A stretch of 64,000 nucleotides of DNA from Streptomyces niveus (GCF_002009175.1 NZ_CP018047.1:5084001-5148000); one strand, 5' to 3'; shown: positions 8,522-18,618, counted from the first letter of the stretch. A program made the numbers and translations. Notes: generated from the letters alone by a model not told the origin.

Positions 8522-9916
8522 TCAGCTCTTGAATGCCTTGGCGGCGTCCGACTCCAGCTGCTGCTGAGCGCCCTTGACGTCCTTGGGGTTCTTCAGGAAG
8601 TCCTGGAGAGCCTTCCACTCGCCCTTGCCGGGCGTACCGCCGAACGACTGCGGCATCTGGTCCGACATGTCGAAGCGGAAGTCGTCACCGGCGTCGATGA
8701 GCGCCTTGGCGATGTCACGCTGCACGTCGCTCGGGTACGCCTTGCCGTCCAGGGCCTTGTTCGGCGAGATGAAGCCGCCGAGCTTCGCCTGGATCTCCGC
8801 GGCGTCCGTGGAGGCCAGGAAAGTCAGCAGCGCCTGCGCGCCCTTGCTGTCGGTGAGCGCCACGGCCGCGTCACCACCGGTCACCACCGGGGAGTCGCTG
8901 CCCACGGCCGGGAAGGGGAAGACCTTCGCGTCCGTCCCGACCTTGGCACCGGCCTCGGTGACGTTCACGCCGGCGAAGTCCGCGGCGAAGACCATGCCGG
9001 CCTTCGGGGCGTCACCGCCGGTGAACGTCTGGGTGACGGAGGCGGGGAACTCGGTCTGGAGCGCGCCGTTCGCGCCGCCGGCGACCAGGGCGGGCTTGCC
9101 CCACAGCTCGGCGAGCGTCGTCAGCGCGGTGGCCACCGACGGGTCGGTCCACTTGATCTCGTGCTTGGCCAGCTGGTCGTACTTCTCCGGACCGGCCTGC
9201 GACAGGTAGACGTTCTCGAACCAGTCGGTGAGCGTCCAGCCGTCGGCGCCGCCGACGGAGACCGGGGTGACACCCGACGCCGAGATCGTCTCGGCGGTCG
9301 TCAGGAACTCCTTCCAGGTCTTCGGCTCGGCCGCGCCGGCGTTCTCGAAGGCCGTGTTGTTGTACCAGACCAGCGACTTGTTGGCGGCCTTGTAGTAGAC
9401 GCCGTACTGCTCGCCGTCGACGGCGCCGAGGTCCTGCCAGCCCTGGCTGTAGTTCTTCGCCAGCTGGGCCTTGGCCTCGGCGCCCGCGGGCTTGGCCCAC
9501 TTCTTCTCGACGGCCTGGGTGATCGCGCCGACCTGCGGGAGCATCGCCACGTCGGGCGGGCTGCCACCGGCGATCTTCGTGCCGAGGAAGTTCACGATCG
9601 GGTCCTGCGCGGGGACGAACGTGACCGTCGCCCCGGTGCGCTTCTCGAACTCGTCGAGGACCTTCGTGAAGTTCTCCTGCTCGGCCCCGGTCCAGACCGC
9701 GGCCACCTCGATCTTCTCGCCGTCCAGCTTGGGCAGTTCGACCGTGGAGGCGGGCTTCTTGCTCGCGGCCCCGTCGTCACCCTTGTCATCGGAGTCACCG
9801 CTGCAGCCGCTGAGTACCACGGCGCCGACGACCGCGGCCGCCACCACCGCTCTCTGTGTACCTCGTGCCGCTGAGCGTGCTCCAAAAGCCTTGCGGCCGT
9901 TAAGAGTTGTACGCAT
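8522..9916 (-). CDS. Sugar ABC transporter substrate-binding lipoprotein
   Basis: A 464-residue extracellular solute-binding protein of family 1. A signal peptide with Arg-rich start and hydrophobic core ends at the lipobox LSGC, so it is anchored by a lipid-modified Cys. The body shows the family pattern (AAVWTGAEQENF, PDVAMLPQVG, YYKAANKSLVWYNN, PSVTQTF-type hinge regions). The open frame allows an ATG at 9958, but ATG 9916 has GGGAGAG at the right spacing and gives a normal signal peptide. First gene of the importer operon, so its leader carries the regulation. Confidence 0.9.
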   Translation of the reverse strand: MRTTLNGRKAFGARSAARGTQRAVVAAAVVGAVVLSGCSGDSDDKGDDGAASKKPASTVELPKLDGEKIEVAAVWTGAEQENFTKVLDEFEKRTGATVTFVPAQDPIVNFLGTKIAGGSPPDVAMLPQVGAITQAVEKKWAKPAGAEAKAQLAKNYSQGWQDLGAVDGEQYGVYYKAANKSLVWYNNTAFENAGAAEPKTWKEFLTTAETISASGVTPVSVGGADGWTLTDWFENVYLSQAGPEKYDQLAKHEIKWTDPSVATALTTLAELWGKPALVAGGANGALQTEFPASVTQTFTGGDAPKAGMVFAADFAGVNVTEAGAKVGTDAKVFPFPAVGSDSPVVTGGDAAVALTDSKGAQALLTFLASTDAAEIQAKLGGFISPNKALDGKAYPSDVQRDIAKALIDAGDDFRFDMSDQMPQSFGGTPGKGEWKALQDFLKNPKDVKGAQQQLESDAAKAFKS

Positions 9917-10262
9917 GACTGCCCCGTCTCTCCCGTGCGCGTGCGGATCTTGACGCATGTTTACGCATGCGGACCGGCGCCCCGAGCGAGCCGACGACGC
10001 CGTCCTTGTCCCGTGCGGTAAGTCCTACGCGCCGTGACCGCAGGCCGCAATACTGTCCTGGGCTTCAATTCGAAGATCGTGATGGGCTCGTGACGTCGTT
10101 TACGGACGTAGGGGTAATTTCAGAGATGTGAAGGCACGGCGAGCTGCCGAGGTCTGGACCAAAATGGGCTCCGACCTCAGGAAGTCCGCTTTCGGTCACC
10201 GGGCGGGCGGCAGGCGAACTCCCCGGAGGACTCCCCGGCGAACACCCGGCCGACAGGCTCCG
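9917..10262. other. Intergenic region before the sugar ABC operon
   Basis: No gene seen. It holds the leader and promoter of the sugar importer. Three copies of ACGCATG lie at about 9912-9918, 9953-9959 and 9963-9969, and a dyad ACGTC-N7-GACGT lies at 10093-10109; either could be a regulator site. Near 10216-10240 ACTCCCCGG is repeated. No convincing terminator for the FHA gene on the right was found. Confidence 0.5.
10022..10050 (-). promoter_or_regulatory. Candidate promoter of the sugar ABC operon
   Basis: Read leftward, TTGCGG (10050-10045) and TAGGAC (10027-10022) are separated by 17 bases, a good fit to a housekeeping Streptomyces promoter. The start would lie about 100 bases before the lipoprotein ATG. 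Confidence 0.4.
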
Positions 10263-13200
10263 TCAGACCGGCCCCAGCGGTCCCACGGGCACCGCCGACA
10301 CCGAACGGGCCGCCCTTTCCAGGGCACTTGCGAGCAGCGCCAGATCCGTCGGTCCGTTGCCCAGCTCGCGCACCGGCCGACGGGCGGGCGGATCGCCCAT
10401 CCGCTCCCACTCCAGCGGGACGACCGTGGGCCGCAGCGTCGCCGTACGCGGGATCCGGCCGGTCACCCGGCCGCCCTGGAACGGCGTCACCCGGCCGTCC
10501 GGATGCCCGAGCCTGCCGCGCCCCGGCAGCGGATCGTCCGGGCCCGGCGCCACCGACGGTGTGTCCAGCACCACCCGGAGCCGGGTCCGGCCCGCCAGCT
10601 CCGTCTCCGAGGTGCGGTCGGGCCGGGCGGAGGTGGCGACCAGATGGACGCCGAGGCGCTCCCCGTCGCGCGCCACCGCCTCCAGCGCCCGTACGACCGA
10701 ACCGGCCGCGGGACGGCCCGGACTGCCCAGCGCGGGCGCGACCAGGGCGTCGTAGTCGTCGACCAGGACTATGAGCCTCGGCAGGACCGGGCCGGGGCCG
10801 GGCTCGCCGCGCGTACGGGAAGCGGTCTGGCGCAGCCTGAGGGTGCCGCCGTCCGCCGGGCCGGTGCCGGTGCCGGGCGGCTGCCCGGGCTCGCCGGGAC
10901 GGCCGGTCCGTGCGCCCTGGGCCGCGGGCCCCGCGCCGCCCTGGCGCTCGGCGCGCTCACGCCGGGCGCCGCGCTGCTCGGCGGGGCTCGGCGCGCGCTG
11001 GCCCACCATCCGCTCGGCCACCTCACGCCGGTTGTGCCACTCGGCGAAGTCCAGCCGCCCCAGCACCTCCGCGCGCCGCTTCAGCTCCGCACCCAGGGCC
11101 TGCGCGAACTCCCGCATCCGGACGGGGTCCGACGCCACCAGGTGCTCGGTCACATGCGGCAGCTCCGTACAGGCCCGCAGCCCCTCGCCGCGCTCACCGC
11201 CCGCGCCGTCCACCAGGAGCAGGCCCAGCCTGTCCGGGCGGCCACCCGCGGCCAGGGACGCCGCGACGGCCCGCAGCAGCTCCGTACGGCCGCTGCCCGC
11301 GGGCCCCTCGATCAGCAGATGCGGGCCCTCCTCCACCAGATCCACCGTCACCGGGCCGTGCGGCCCCGTGCCCAGAACCGTGGTGCTGCCCGCCGCCGAC
11401 GCCCAGCGCGCCATCAGGGACGCGGGGGTCGCCCGCGCCAGCCCCAGCTCGTCCAGCAGCCGCGCCGTACGCGGCAGCACGGCCGCCTGCCTGCGCCGCC
11501 CCGCGGCGGCGGAACCGCCCGCCTCCGTACGGAGAGGGGCCAGCGCCCGGCCGAAACGGTCGGCCCACGCCGGGGACACCGCGTCCACCGTCGCGAGCGT
11601 GCCGGGTCCGGCGGGCCGTCCCACCGCCGTCCGCAGCAGCCGCAGAGCCGTCGCCACGTCGCCGCTCAGCAGGGCCACCGCCCCGCACTCCCGGAAGGCC
11701 GTGGAGGCGGCGCACGCCGTCTCGTAGGTCGCCGCCAGCGGGGAGTCGGGCGAGGCCGCGGGTGTCTCGGCCAGACAGATCACATGGACACCGGCCACGG
11801 CGCCCGCACCGGCCAGCCGCGCCGCGGTCTCGCGCAGCGCCGCCGAGCCGGGATCGCCGTCCACGACCACCAGCGTCGACGTCCCCTCGTACCGCGCGGC
11901 CGCCGCCGCGACGGACGCGCTGTCGGCCGACGCCCATCCCGCACCGAGCGGCCCGTCGTCCAGCCGGCGCGTCAGCTCGCCGAGACGCGCGGCTGCCTGA
12001 TCCCGGTCGTAGGCGAGGAGCAGCCGGCAGTCCTGGCCGTGGGCCGGCCGGGCGTGCGGCAGCCAGCCGAGCCAGCCCCACTCCCGCTTGCGCTGCTCCA
12101 CGGATCTGTTCCGGTCGGCGCTGATCAGGACGATCTCCAGATCGGCGGGGGAGTGCAGGGCGGCGAGCTGTGCCACGGCCGACCGGGCGAGACCGGTCAG
12201 CCGCTCCCGGGGGCCCGCGAGGCCGAGCGAACCGGCCTCGCGCAGGCTCACCGTCACCGGCACCGAGGGCAGCGGCCCCGACCCGTCGGGGGACGGCCGC
12301 TCCGTCGTGCCCAGCCGCAGGACCAGCGATTCGGGGTGGCCGGGGCCGCGTTCCCACAGACGGGGGCCGGGGCCCAGCGCCGTCATCAGTACGGAGGCGG
12401 GGTCGGGCCAGGTCTCGTCGAGCGGCGCGCGGCCCGTGGGGCGGGCGCCGGGGCCGGTGGCCGCCGGGGCGCCGTCGTCGCCGGGGAACTCCTCGTCGCG
12501 CGTGCCGGCCAGCCGTCTGGCCCAGGCGCCTATGCCGCCCCGCCGTCTGCCCGGCCCCTCGGGCAGCTCCGTGCCGCGCATGGGTGTGCCCTGCCGACGC
12601 GATCCCGGAGCCCTGCTGTGTCCCTGCGGGCCGTCGTCGCCCGCGCCGTGGGCGTCGTCGCTGTCGGCGCGGTCGTGCGCGGGGCGCCCACCGGTGCTGG
12701 GCACCGGCGCGTACAGGGCGTCGCCGTATCTGGTGTCGGCGTCGGAGCGGGGAGTGCGCGGGTCCGGCACGCGGGGCGTGACGGCCGGTCCGCCGGGACC
12801 GCCCTGGGCGCCCCGGCCGTACGCGTGGACCGTACGCCCGCCGGGGGCGCCGCCCGTCCCGTACACCCCGGTCTCCGGGCCGGACCGGGGGCCGGCGTAC
12901 GTCCCCGCTGCCGTCCCCGGACCCGTCGCGGAGGAGCCCGCGTTCGCACCCGCGCCTTCGCTCCCGCCGCCCGCGCCGTCCCGGACCCCGGGGTCGATCC
13001 GCAGATGCCCCTCGCCGTCCGGTGTGACCGTCAGCGCCGGCATCCGGCCGCCCGAGGTGAGCCGCAGCGCCGACTCGCCCAGCCGCAGCAGGGCGCCCGC
13101 CGGGAGCGGGACCGCGCGGGACCCGACCCGGACGCCTTCGAGGGTCGTGCCGTTCGTGGAGTGCAGGTCCGCCACCGAGACATGACCGTCATCGGCCACC

Positions 13201-13625
13201 GTCACCGAGCAGTGCAGCCGCGAGACGTCCGGATCGTCGAGCGGTACGTCGGCGTCGGCCGAACGGCCGATCCTGACCTGCCCGCCGTGCAGCAGATGGA
13301 CCCCGCCCGCGTCCGGACCCGCGACCACATGGAGCTGGGCCGGGACGTCGTCGGTGGGCGCCTCGTCCTCGCCGGGGATCTGGAGCGAGAGCACGGCTCC
13401 GTCCACCAGCGGGGGCTCGCCCAGGGTGCGGCGCTGCGCGTCCAGCCGCTCCCGCCCCGCGTACAGCACGACGGCGCCCGAGACGTCGGGTCCGGCGACG
13501 GCGGTGGCCAGGGCGGAGGCGACGGTGGCGAGCGCCGTCCCCGCCGGGGCGGTGACGAGCACGTCGCACGCGCGCCCCGCGGGATGGCCGCTGCGCGGCG
13601 CGAGGACGGTCAGCCGGATCTGCAT
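10263..13625 (-). CDS. FHA domain protein with FtsK/SpoIIIE-like ATPase region
   Basis: A 1,120-residue protein. After an N-terminal ubiquitin-like region, residues ~105-190 form a forkhead-associated domain (IGRSADADVPLDD, then SRLHC and HSTNGT), which binds phosphothreonine. A Gly/Pro/Arg-rich linker follows. The C-terminal half resembles the FtsK/EccC ATPase family: GPAGSGRTELL near residue 775 is a P-loop in which Arg replaces the usual Lys, and LIVLVDDYDAL near 955 fits a Walker B. ATG 13625 is preceded by AAGGGA and starts MQIRLTVLAP; the frame extends upstream without conserved sequence. It is divergent from two Ser/Thr kinases, so it is a natural phospho-partner of them. Its ATPase may be weak or absent because of the Arg; other P-loops may lie in the degenerate repeats. 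Confidence 0.85.
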   Translation of the reverse strand: MQIRLTVLAPRSGHPAGRACDVLVTAPAGTALATVASALATAVAGPDVSGAVVLYAGRERLDAQRRTLGEPPLVDGAVLSLQIPGEDEAPTDDVPAQLHVVAGPDAGGVHLLHGGQVRIGRSADADVPLDDPDVSRLHCSVTVADDGHVSVADLHSTNGTTLEGVRVGSRAVPLPAGALLRLGESALRLTSGGRMPALTVTPDGEGHLRIDPGVRDGAGGGSEGAGANAGSSATGPGTAAGTYAGPRSGPETGVYGTGGAPGGRTVHAYGRGAQGGPGGPAVTPRVPDPRTPRSDADTRYGDALYAPVPSTGGRPAHDRADSDDAHGAGDDGPQGHSRAPGSRRQGTPMRGTELPEGPGRRRGGIGAWARRLAGTRDEEFPGDDGAPAATGPGARPTGRAPLDETWPDPASVLMTALGPGPRLWERGPGHPESLVLRLGTTERPSPDGSGPLPSVPVTVSLREAGSLGLAGPRERLTGLARSAVAQLAALHSPADLEIVLISADRNRSVEQRKREWGWLGWLPHARPAHGQDCRLLLAYDRDQAAARLGELTRRLDDGPLGAGWASADSASVAAAAARYEGTSTLVVVDGDPGSAALRETAARLAGAGAVAGVHVICLAETPAASPDSPLAATYETACAASTAFRECGAVALLSGDVATALRLLRTAVGRPAGPGTLATVDAVSPAWADRFGRALAPLRTEAGGSAAAGRRRQAAVLPRTARLLDELGLARATPASLMARWASAAGSTTVLGTGPHGPVTVDLVEEGPHLLIEGPAGSGRTELLRAVAASLAAGGRPDRLGLLLVDGAGGERGEGLRACTELPHVTEHLVASDPVRMREFAQALGAELKRRAEVLGRLDFAEWHNRREVAERMVGQRAPSPAEQRGARRERAERQGGAGPAAQGARTGRPGEPGQPPGTGTGPADGGTLRLRQTASRTRGEPGPGPVLPRLIVLVDDYDALVAPALGSPGRPAAGSVVRALEAVARDGERLGVHLVATSARPDRTSETELAGRTRLRVVLDTPSVAPGPDDPLPGRGRLGHPDGRVTPFQGGRVTGRIPRTATLRPTVVPLEWERMGDPPARRPVRELGNGPTDLALLASALERAARSVSAVPVGPLGPV

Positions 13626-14040
13626 CGCCGTCAGCGGTCCCTTCTGCGCGGGGTGCCCGGCAGGGGTGCTGCCCTGTGTGAATCCCCCCACCCGGCACCG
13701 ACACATCGTCCGGTACAGGTCGGCACGGACGGTGAGCGAACGACCCCACACATCGAGTGCTGGGTGGCATCTTCGCACCTGCCACCGACAACACGCCCAC
13801 GGACCGGGGGTAAGTGATCTTGAATGGTCGGCTGTGCGTGCAAAAGTGCATGGTTGGGAACGGGTTGGGATCATCCGTGGACCCCGCGGGTACACGTGAT
13901 TGGCAACCATCCGTAGGAGGCTCGCGTCTTCCTCTCGAACATGACCGCGACGCGAACCCGCTCGCGACCTCTAAAGTGGGTCGGACACCCGGGTGGGACC
14001 GGGGCCATGCAAGGACCACCAGCAGCAGGGAGCGCATGAC
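13626..14040. other. Divergent intergenic region between FHA gene and kinase
   Basis: A 415-base spacer holding promoters for both directions. TAAAGT at 13972-13977 is a possible -10 for the kinase, but no clear -35 was found. GTGAGCGAACGACC and other motifs are unremarkable. No additional gene is supported. Confidence 0.4.
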
Positions 14041-15717
14041 GTGCGGCCGGTAGGCAGCAAGTACCTCCTGGAGGAGCCCATCGGGCGCGGTGCCACGGGC
14101 ACCGTCTGGCGTGCCCGTCAGCGGGAGACCGCCGGCGCCGAGGCGGCCGTGGCCGGGCAGCCCGGTGAGACCGTCGCGATCAAGGTCCTCAAGGAGGAGC
14201 TGGCGAACGACGCGGACGTGGTGATGCGCTTCCTCCGGGAGCGCTCCGTCCTGCTCCGTCTGACCCACGCCAACATCGTGCGGACCCGTGACCTGGTCGT
14301 CGAGGGTGACCTCCTCGCCCTCGTCATGGATCTGGTCGAGGGCCCGGACCTGCACCACTACCTTCGGCAGAACGGCCCCTTCAGCCCGGTCGCCGCCTCG
14401 CTGCTCACGGCCCAGATCGCCGACGCGCTGGCCGCGAGCCACGCCGACGGCGTCGTGCACCGGGACCTGAAGCCCGCCAACGTCCTCCTGAAGGACGACG
14501 GCGACCAGCTGCACCCGATGCTGACCGACTTCGGCATCGCCCGGCTGGCGGACTCCCCGGGGCTGACCCGGACGCACGAGTTCGTCGGCACGCCCGCGTA
14601 CGTCGCGCCGGAGTCCGCCGAGGGCCGTCCGCAGACCTCCGCGGTCGACATCTACGGCGCCGGCATCCTGCTGTACGAGCTGGTCACCGGCCGTCCGCCG
14701 TTCGCGGGCGGCACGGCCCTCGAAGTGCTCCACCGGCACCTCAGCGAGGAGCCCCGCCGCCCCTCCACCGTCCCCGATCCGCTGTGGACGGTCATCGAGC
14801 GCTGCCTCCGTAAGGAGCCCGACGAGCGGCCCAGCGCCGTGAATCTCGCCCGCGCCCTGCGCACCGTCGCCTCCGGCATCGGTGTGCACTCGACATCCGC
14901 CCAGGTCAACGCGGCGATGGGAGTGGGGGCCCTGCTGGCGCCCGACCCGTCGCCCACCACGGTGCCCGGTGAGCCCGGCGCCGCCGACCCGACCCAGGTG
15001 CTGCCGAGCAACGCGGGATCGTACGACCCGGCCGCCGCGACCAGCGTCATGCCGACCAACGCGCCGAACGCGCCCGGCGCGTCCGACCCGACGTCCGTCA
15101 TGCCCGTCGGCGCCGGCGGACCGGCCGCCCCCGGCGCCGGACCCGGCCCCGAGGACCCGCACCCCTGGCAGAACCAGCTCAGGGCCGCGCGCGACCGCAA
15201 CGAACAGACCCAGGTCCAGTACCTCGACCCGAGCCAGGACCCGCTCAGGCGCAGGCCCCAGCGGCCCCAGGGCCAGGGCGGCCAGCGCCAGGGCCCGCCG
15301 CCCCAGCAGCACCAGGCACAGCGGGCCCCGCAGCCGTATCCGCCCCAGCAGCAGTCCCACCCGCCCCAGCGGCAGCGCTACGCGCCGCCTCCGCAGCAGC
15401 AACAGCGGTACTCCCCGCCCCAGCAGCCGGCGCCCCAGCAGCCCCAGCCGCCCGCACCGCGCCAGCCCCGGCAGCGCAGCGCCAACCCGATGCGGATCCC
15501 CGGCCTCGGCTGTCTCAAGGGCTGCCTGTTCACGCTGGTCCTGCTCTTCGTCGCCGGCTGGCTCGTCTGGGAGCTGACGCCGCTCCAGGACTGGATCGGC
15601 GAGGGCAAGAGCTACTGGAACGCGATCACCGACACCGTCGACACGGTGTCGGGCTGGGTCAGGGACCTCGGCGGATCGGACGCCGGATCCGGTGGTTCGG
15701 GCTCCGGATCCAACTGA
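14041..15717 (+). CDS. pkaA: Serine/threonine protein kinase, PkaA-like
   Basis: A 558-residue Hanks-type kinase. The Gly loop GRGATGTVW, the Lys of VAIKVLKEEL, the catalytic HRDLKPANVLL (near residue 140), DFGIARL and the APES segment are all present, so it should be active. Residues ~290-480 are a Pro/Gln-rich linker and about 490-510 (CLFTLVLLFVAGWLVW) a single membrane helix, followed by a Gly/Ser outer tail. GTG 14041 is preceded by CAGGGAG; the nearby ATG 14036 is out of frame. Together with the following 416-residue kinase it matches, from memory, the S. coelicolor pkaA-pkaB pair (about 543 and 417 residues), which is why I use the symbol. Confidence 0.9.
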   Translation: MRPVGSKYLLEEPIGRGATGTVWRARQRETAGAEAAVAGQPGETVAIKVLKEELANDADVVMRFLRERSVLLRLTHANIVRTRDLVVEGDLLALVMDLVEGPDLHHYLRQNGPFSPVAASLLTAQIADALAASHADGVVHRDLKPANVLLKDDGDQLHPMLTDFGIARLADSPGLTRTHEFVGTPAYVAPESAEGRPQTSAVDIYGAGILLYELVTGRPPFAGGTALEVLHRHLSEEPRRPSTVPDPLWTVIERCLRKEPDERPSAVNLARALRTVASGIGVHSTSAQVNAAMGVGALLAPDPSPTTVPGEPGAADPTQVLPSNAGSYDPAAATSVMPTNAPNAPGASDPTSVMPVGAGGPAAPGAGPGPEDPHPWQNQLRAARDRNEQTQVQYLDPSQDPLRRRPQRPQGQGGQRQGPPPQQHQAQRAPQPYPPQQQSHPPQRQRYAPPPQQQQRYSPPQQPAPQQPQPPAPRQPRQRSANPMRIPGLGCLKGCLFTLVLLFVAGWLVWELTPLQDWIGEGKSYWNAITDTVDTVSGWVRDLGGSDAGSGGSGSGSN

Positions 15718-15941
15718 CGTCAACTGACGCCCAACTGACGTCCGACTCACATCACCGACGCCGTGACCGGAACCGGTGGGGGCTCCCACCGGTTCCGGAG
15801 TGGTTCCGGCGCTTCTGTCGCTTTGTCGATACCCGCGGGATCAATTCCCCCGCAGAAGTGAACGTTGACGCGGTACCGGGCATTCAACACCCCGATACCC
15901 GCGTACTTTGATGGGCAAAGCCAGCCGCTGAGGGAGCAGTC

Positions 15942-17192
15942 TTGGCACGGAATATCGGCAGCCGGTACACCGCCCATCAGATCCTGGGGCGGGGCAGCGC
16001 CGGCACGGTGTGGCTCGGCGAGGGGCCCGAGGGCCCCGTCGCCATCAAGCTGCTGCGCGAGGACCTCGCCTCCGACCAGGAACTGGTGGGGCGCTTCGTC
16101 CAGGAGCGCACCGCGCTGCTCGGACTCGACCACCCGCGGGTGGTCGCCGTCCGCGACCTCGTCGTGGACGGCAACGACCTCGCGCTCGTGATGGAGCTGG
16201 TGCGCGGCACCGACCTGCGCACCCGCCTCGACCGCGAGCGCAGGCTCGCACCCGAGGCCGCGGTCGCCGTCGTCGCCGATGTCGCCGACGGCCTCGCCGC
16301 CGCGCACGCCGCCGGTGTCGTCCACCGCGACGTCAAGCCGGAGAACATCCTGCTCGACATGGAGGGCCCGATCGGCCCCGGCGGCGCGCACCCGGCGCTG
16401 CTCACCGACTTCGGCGTCGCCAAGCTGATCGACACCCCCCGCCGTACGAAGGCGACCAGGATCATCGGCACCCCGGACTATCTGGCACCCGAGATCGTCG
16501 AGGGACTGCCGCCACGTGCCGCCGTCGACATCTACGCGCTCGCCACGGTCCTGTACGAGCTGCTCGCGGGCTTCACGCCCTTCGGCGGCGGCCACCCCGG
16601 AGCGGTCCTGCGCCGCCATGTCACCGAGACCGTCGTGCCGCTCCCCGGCATCCCCGACGAGCTGTGGCAGCTCCTCGTCCAGTGCCTGGCCAAGGCCCCG
16701 GCCTCCCGGCTGCGCGCCTCCGAGCTGGCCGCGCGGCTCCGCGAGCAGCTTCCGCAGCTCGCCGGCATCCCCTCCCTGGAGGTGGACGAGCCCGACGCGG
16801 AGCCGACCGAGGAGGAGCGGGCGTACGGCGACACGGAGGCCGCGCGTGCCCCGGCGGACGAGCAGCCGCGACGCAGGGGCGCCGTCCCGCTCGTCCCGGG
16901 AGCGGCGCCGGACTCCAACCGCGACACCCACACGAGCATGCGCGTTCCCGCCCCCGACGAGCTCGCGGGCGGCGCGCGCGGCACGGCCAGGGCGCCGCGC
17001 GCGGCGGGCCAGCGCAGGCCGGGCTCGGCCCGGCACAAGGCGGAGGCCGTGCGCAAGCGGCGCATCACGCTGGGCGTGACGGCGGTCCTGCTGGTCGCCG
17101 TCCTCGGCGTCGGGGGCTGGCTGGCGACGAGCAGCGACGGCGCGGAGCTGACCCCCACGGGCCCGGCACCGACGGCGTCCCCCGCCCCCTAG
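15942..17192 (+). CDS. pkaB: Serine/threonine protein kinase, PkaB-like
   Basis: A 416-residue kinase with GRGSAGTVWLG, VAIKLLRED, HRDVKPENILL (near residue 128), DFGVAKL and APEIVEG. The juxtamembrane segment holds many Arg, and residues ~375-396 (ITLGVTAVLLVAVLGVGGWLA) form one membrane helix with only a short outer tail, so no extracellular sensor domain exists. The start is TTG 15942: no ATG or GTG sits in frame nearby, AGGGAG at 15931-15936 has ideal spacing, and ARNIGSRY starts the conserved fold. It lies 224 bases after pkaA, with a promoter likely in the AT-richer stretch before it. Confidence 0.9.
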   Translation: MARNIGSRYTAHQILGRGSAGTVWLGEGPEGPVAIKLLREDLASDQELVGRFVQERTALLGLDHPRVVAVRDLVVDGNDLALVMELVRGTDLRTRLDRERRLAPEAAVAVVADVADGLAAAHAAGVVHRDVKPENILLDMEGPIGPGGAHPALLTDFGVAKLIDTPRRTKATRIIGTPDYLAPEIVEGLPPRAAVDIYALATVLYELLAGFTPFGGGHPGAVLRRHVTETVVPLPGIPDELWQLLVQCLAKAPASRLRASELAARLREQLPQLAGIPSLEVDEPDAEPTEEERAYGDTEAARAPADEQPRRRGAVPLVPGAAPDSNRDTHTSMRVPAPDELAGGARGTARAPRAAGQRRPGSARHKAEAVRKRRITLGVTAVLLVAVLGVGGWLATSSDGAELTPTGPAPTASPAP

Positions 17193-17294
17193 GGGGTGCC
17201 CGTCGGGAACACGTTCGTCCTCACCGGCCCGCCCGGCGTTCGAGGGCGAATCAGTCCCGCGGGGATCGGCGGCGGGGTTCGGGCCGTCAGCCGT

Positions 17295-17300
17295 TAGGCT
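17295..17300 (+). promoter_or_regulatory. -10 element giving a leaderless prfB mRNA
   Basis: TAGGCT is followed by six bases and then the GTG of prfB. This spacing puts transcription start at or next to the start codon, and no ribosome site exists, the typical layout of leaderless Streptomyces genes. The -35 is poor. Confidence 0.55.
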
Positions 17301-17306
17301 GGGTGC

Positions 17307-18413
17307 GTGGCAGTCGTCGATGTATCCGAAGAGCTGAAGTCCCTTTCCTCGACCATGGGGTCGATCGAGGCCGTCCTTGACCTCGACAAGATGAGGGCCG
17401 AGATCGCTGCCCTGGAGGACCAGGCAGCCGCCCCGTCCCTCTGGGACGATCCGGAGGCGGCGCAGAAGATCACGAGCAAGCTCTCGCACCTCCAGGCGGA
17501 GCTGCGCAAGACAGAGGCGCTCCGGAGCCGGATCGACGACGTCGAGGTGCTCTTCGAGCTCGCCGAGAGCGAGGCCGACGCCGACGCCCGTACCGAGGCC
17601 GAGTCGGAGCTCGCCTCGGTGAAGAAGGCGCTCGACGAGATGGAGGTCCGCACCCTCCTCTCCGGTGAGTACGACGAGCGGCAGGCGCTCGTCAACATCC
17701 GGGCCGAGGCCGGCGGCGTCGACGCGGCGGACTTCGCCGAGCAGCTCCAGCGCATGTACATCCGCTGGGCCGAGCGGCACGACTACCCGACCGAGGTCTA
17801 CGAGACGTCGTACGCGGAGGAGGCCGGCATCAAGTCGACCACCTTCGTCGTCAAGACGCCGTACGCCTACGGCACGCTCTCCGTCGAGCAGGGCACCCAC
17901 CGGCTGGTCCGTATCTCGCCGTTCGACAACCAGGGGCGCCGCCAGACCTCGTTCGCGGGCGTCGAGGTGCTGCCCGTCGTCGAGTCCAGCGACCACGTCG
18001 AGATCGACGAGACCGAGCTGCGCGTGGACGTCTACCGCGCGTCCGGCCCCGGCGGTCAGGGCGTCAACACCACGGACTCCGCGGTCCGGATCACGCACAT
18101 CCCCACCGGCATCGTCGTCTCGTGCCAGAACGAGCGCTCGCAGATCCAGAACAAGGCCAGCGCCATGAACGTCCTCCAGGCGAAGCTGCTGGAGCGCCGC
18201 CGCCAGGAGGAGCAGGCCAAGATGGACGCCCTCAAGGGCGACGGCGGCAACTCGTGGGGCAACCAGATGCGTTCGTACGTCCTGCATCCGTACCAGATGG
18301 TCAAGGACCTCCGTACGGAGTTCGAGGTAGGCAATCCGCAGGGTGTGCTCGACGGGGAGATCGACGGCTTCCTGGAGGCCGGAATCCGCTGGCGCAAGCA
18401 GCAGGAGCGCTAG
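17307..18413 (+). CDS. prfB: Peptide chain release factor 2
   Basis: A 368-residue class I release factor for UGA and UAA. The SPF tripeptide that selects UGA (RISPFDNQG, near residue 206) and the catalytic GGQ loop ([16 protein letters not shown], near 249) are intact. Unlike E. coli prfB, the frame is continuous: there is no in-frame stop near codon 25 and so no programmed frameshift autoregulation. It begins with GTG directly after a -10 box and ends in front of a strong terminator, so it is a single-gene unit. Confidence 0.97.
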   Translation: MAVVDVSEELKSLSSTMGSIEAVLDLDKMRAEIAALEDQAAAPSLWDDPEAAQKITSKLSHLQAELRKTEALRSRIDDVEVLFELAESEADADARTEAESELASVKKALDEMEVRTLLSGEYDERQALVNIRAEAGGVDAADFAEQLQRMYIRWAERHDYPTEVYETSYAEEAGIKSTTFVVKTPYAYGTLSVEQGTHRLVRISPFDNQGRRQTSFAGVEVLPVVESSDHVEIDETELRVDVYRASGPGGQGVNTTDSAVRITHIPTGIVVSCQNERSQIQNKASAMNVLQAKLLERRRQEEQAKMDALKGDGGNSWGNQMRSYVLHPYQMVKDLRTEFEVGNPQGVLDGEIDGFLEAGIRWRKQQER

Positions 18414-18482
18414 GCCACTTCCGAGGGGCTCCGGCCGAGGTCAGAGCCCAACTCGCGGCCCCCGCAAGGGACTCGCTTTGTC

Positions 18483-18528
18483 GACAAACGAACTGCCGCC
18501 CCGGGGGCGGCAGTTCCCGTTTGTGTCA
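18483..18528 (+). terminator. Strong terminator after prfB
   Basis: GAACTGCCGCCCC (18490-18502) pairs with 18504-18516; the outer ACAAACG and CGTTTGT extend the stem past one bulged C. Confidence 0.85.
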
Positions 18529-18589
18529 CAGTTACCCGGCGCTCGGCGGACAACTGGCTTGAAAACCGGGCAACGTGCGCGCAACGACC

Positions 18590-18618
18590 TTGACGCTTAT
18601 GCAAAAACTCGGAATGGT
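18590..18618 (+). promoter_or_regulatory. Candidate promoter of the LAETG surface protein
   Basis: TTGACG at 18590 and AATGGT at 18613 are 17 bases apart in the AT-richest part of the spacer. The -10 is imperfect. The leader to ATG 18741 would be about 115 bases. Confidence 0.3.

Noticed and set aside
17307..17420. Programmed frameshift in prfB
   Set aside because: The reading frame is continuous and no early in-frame stop exists.
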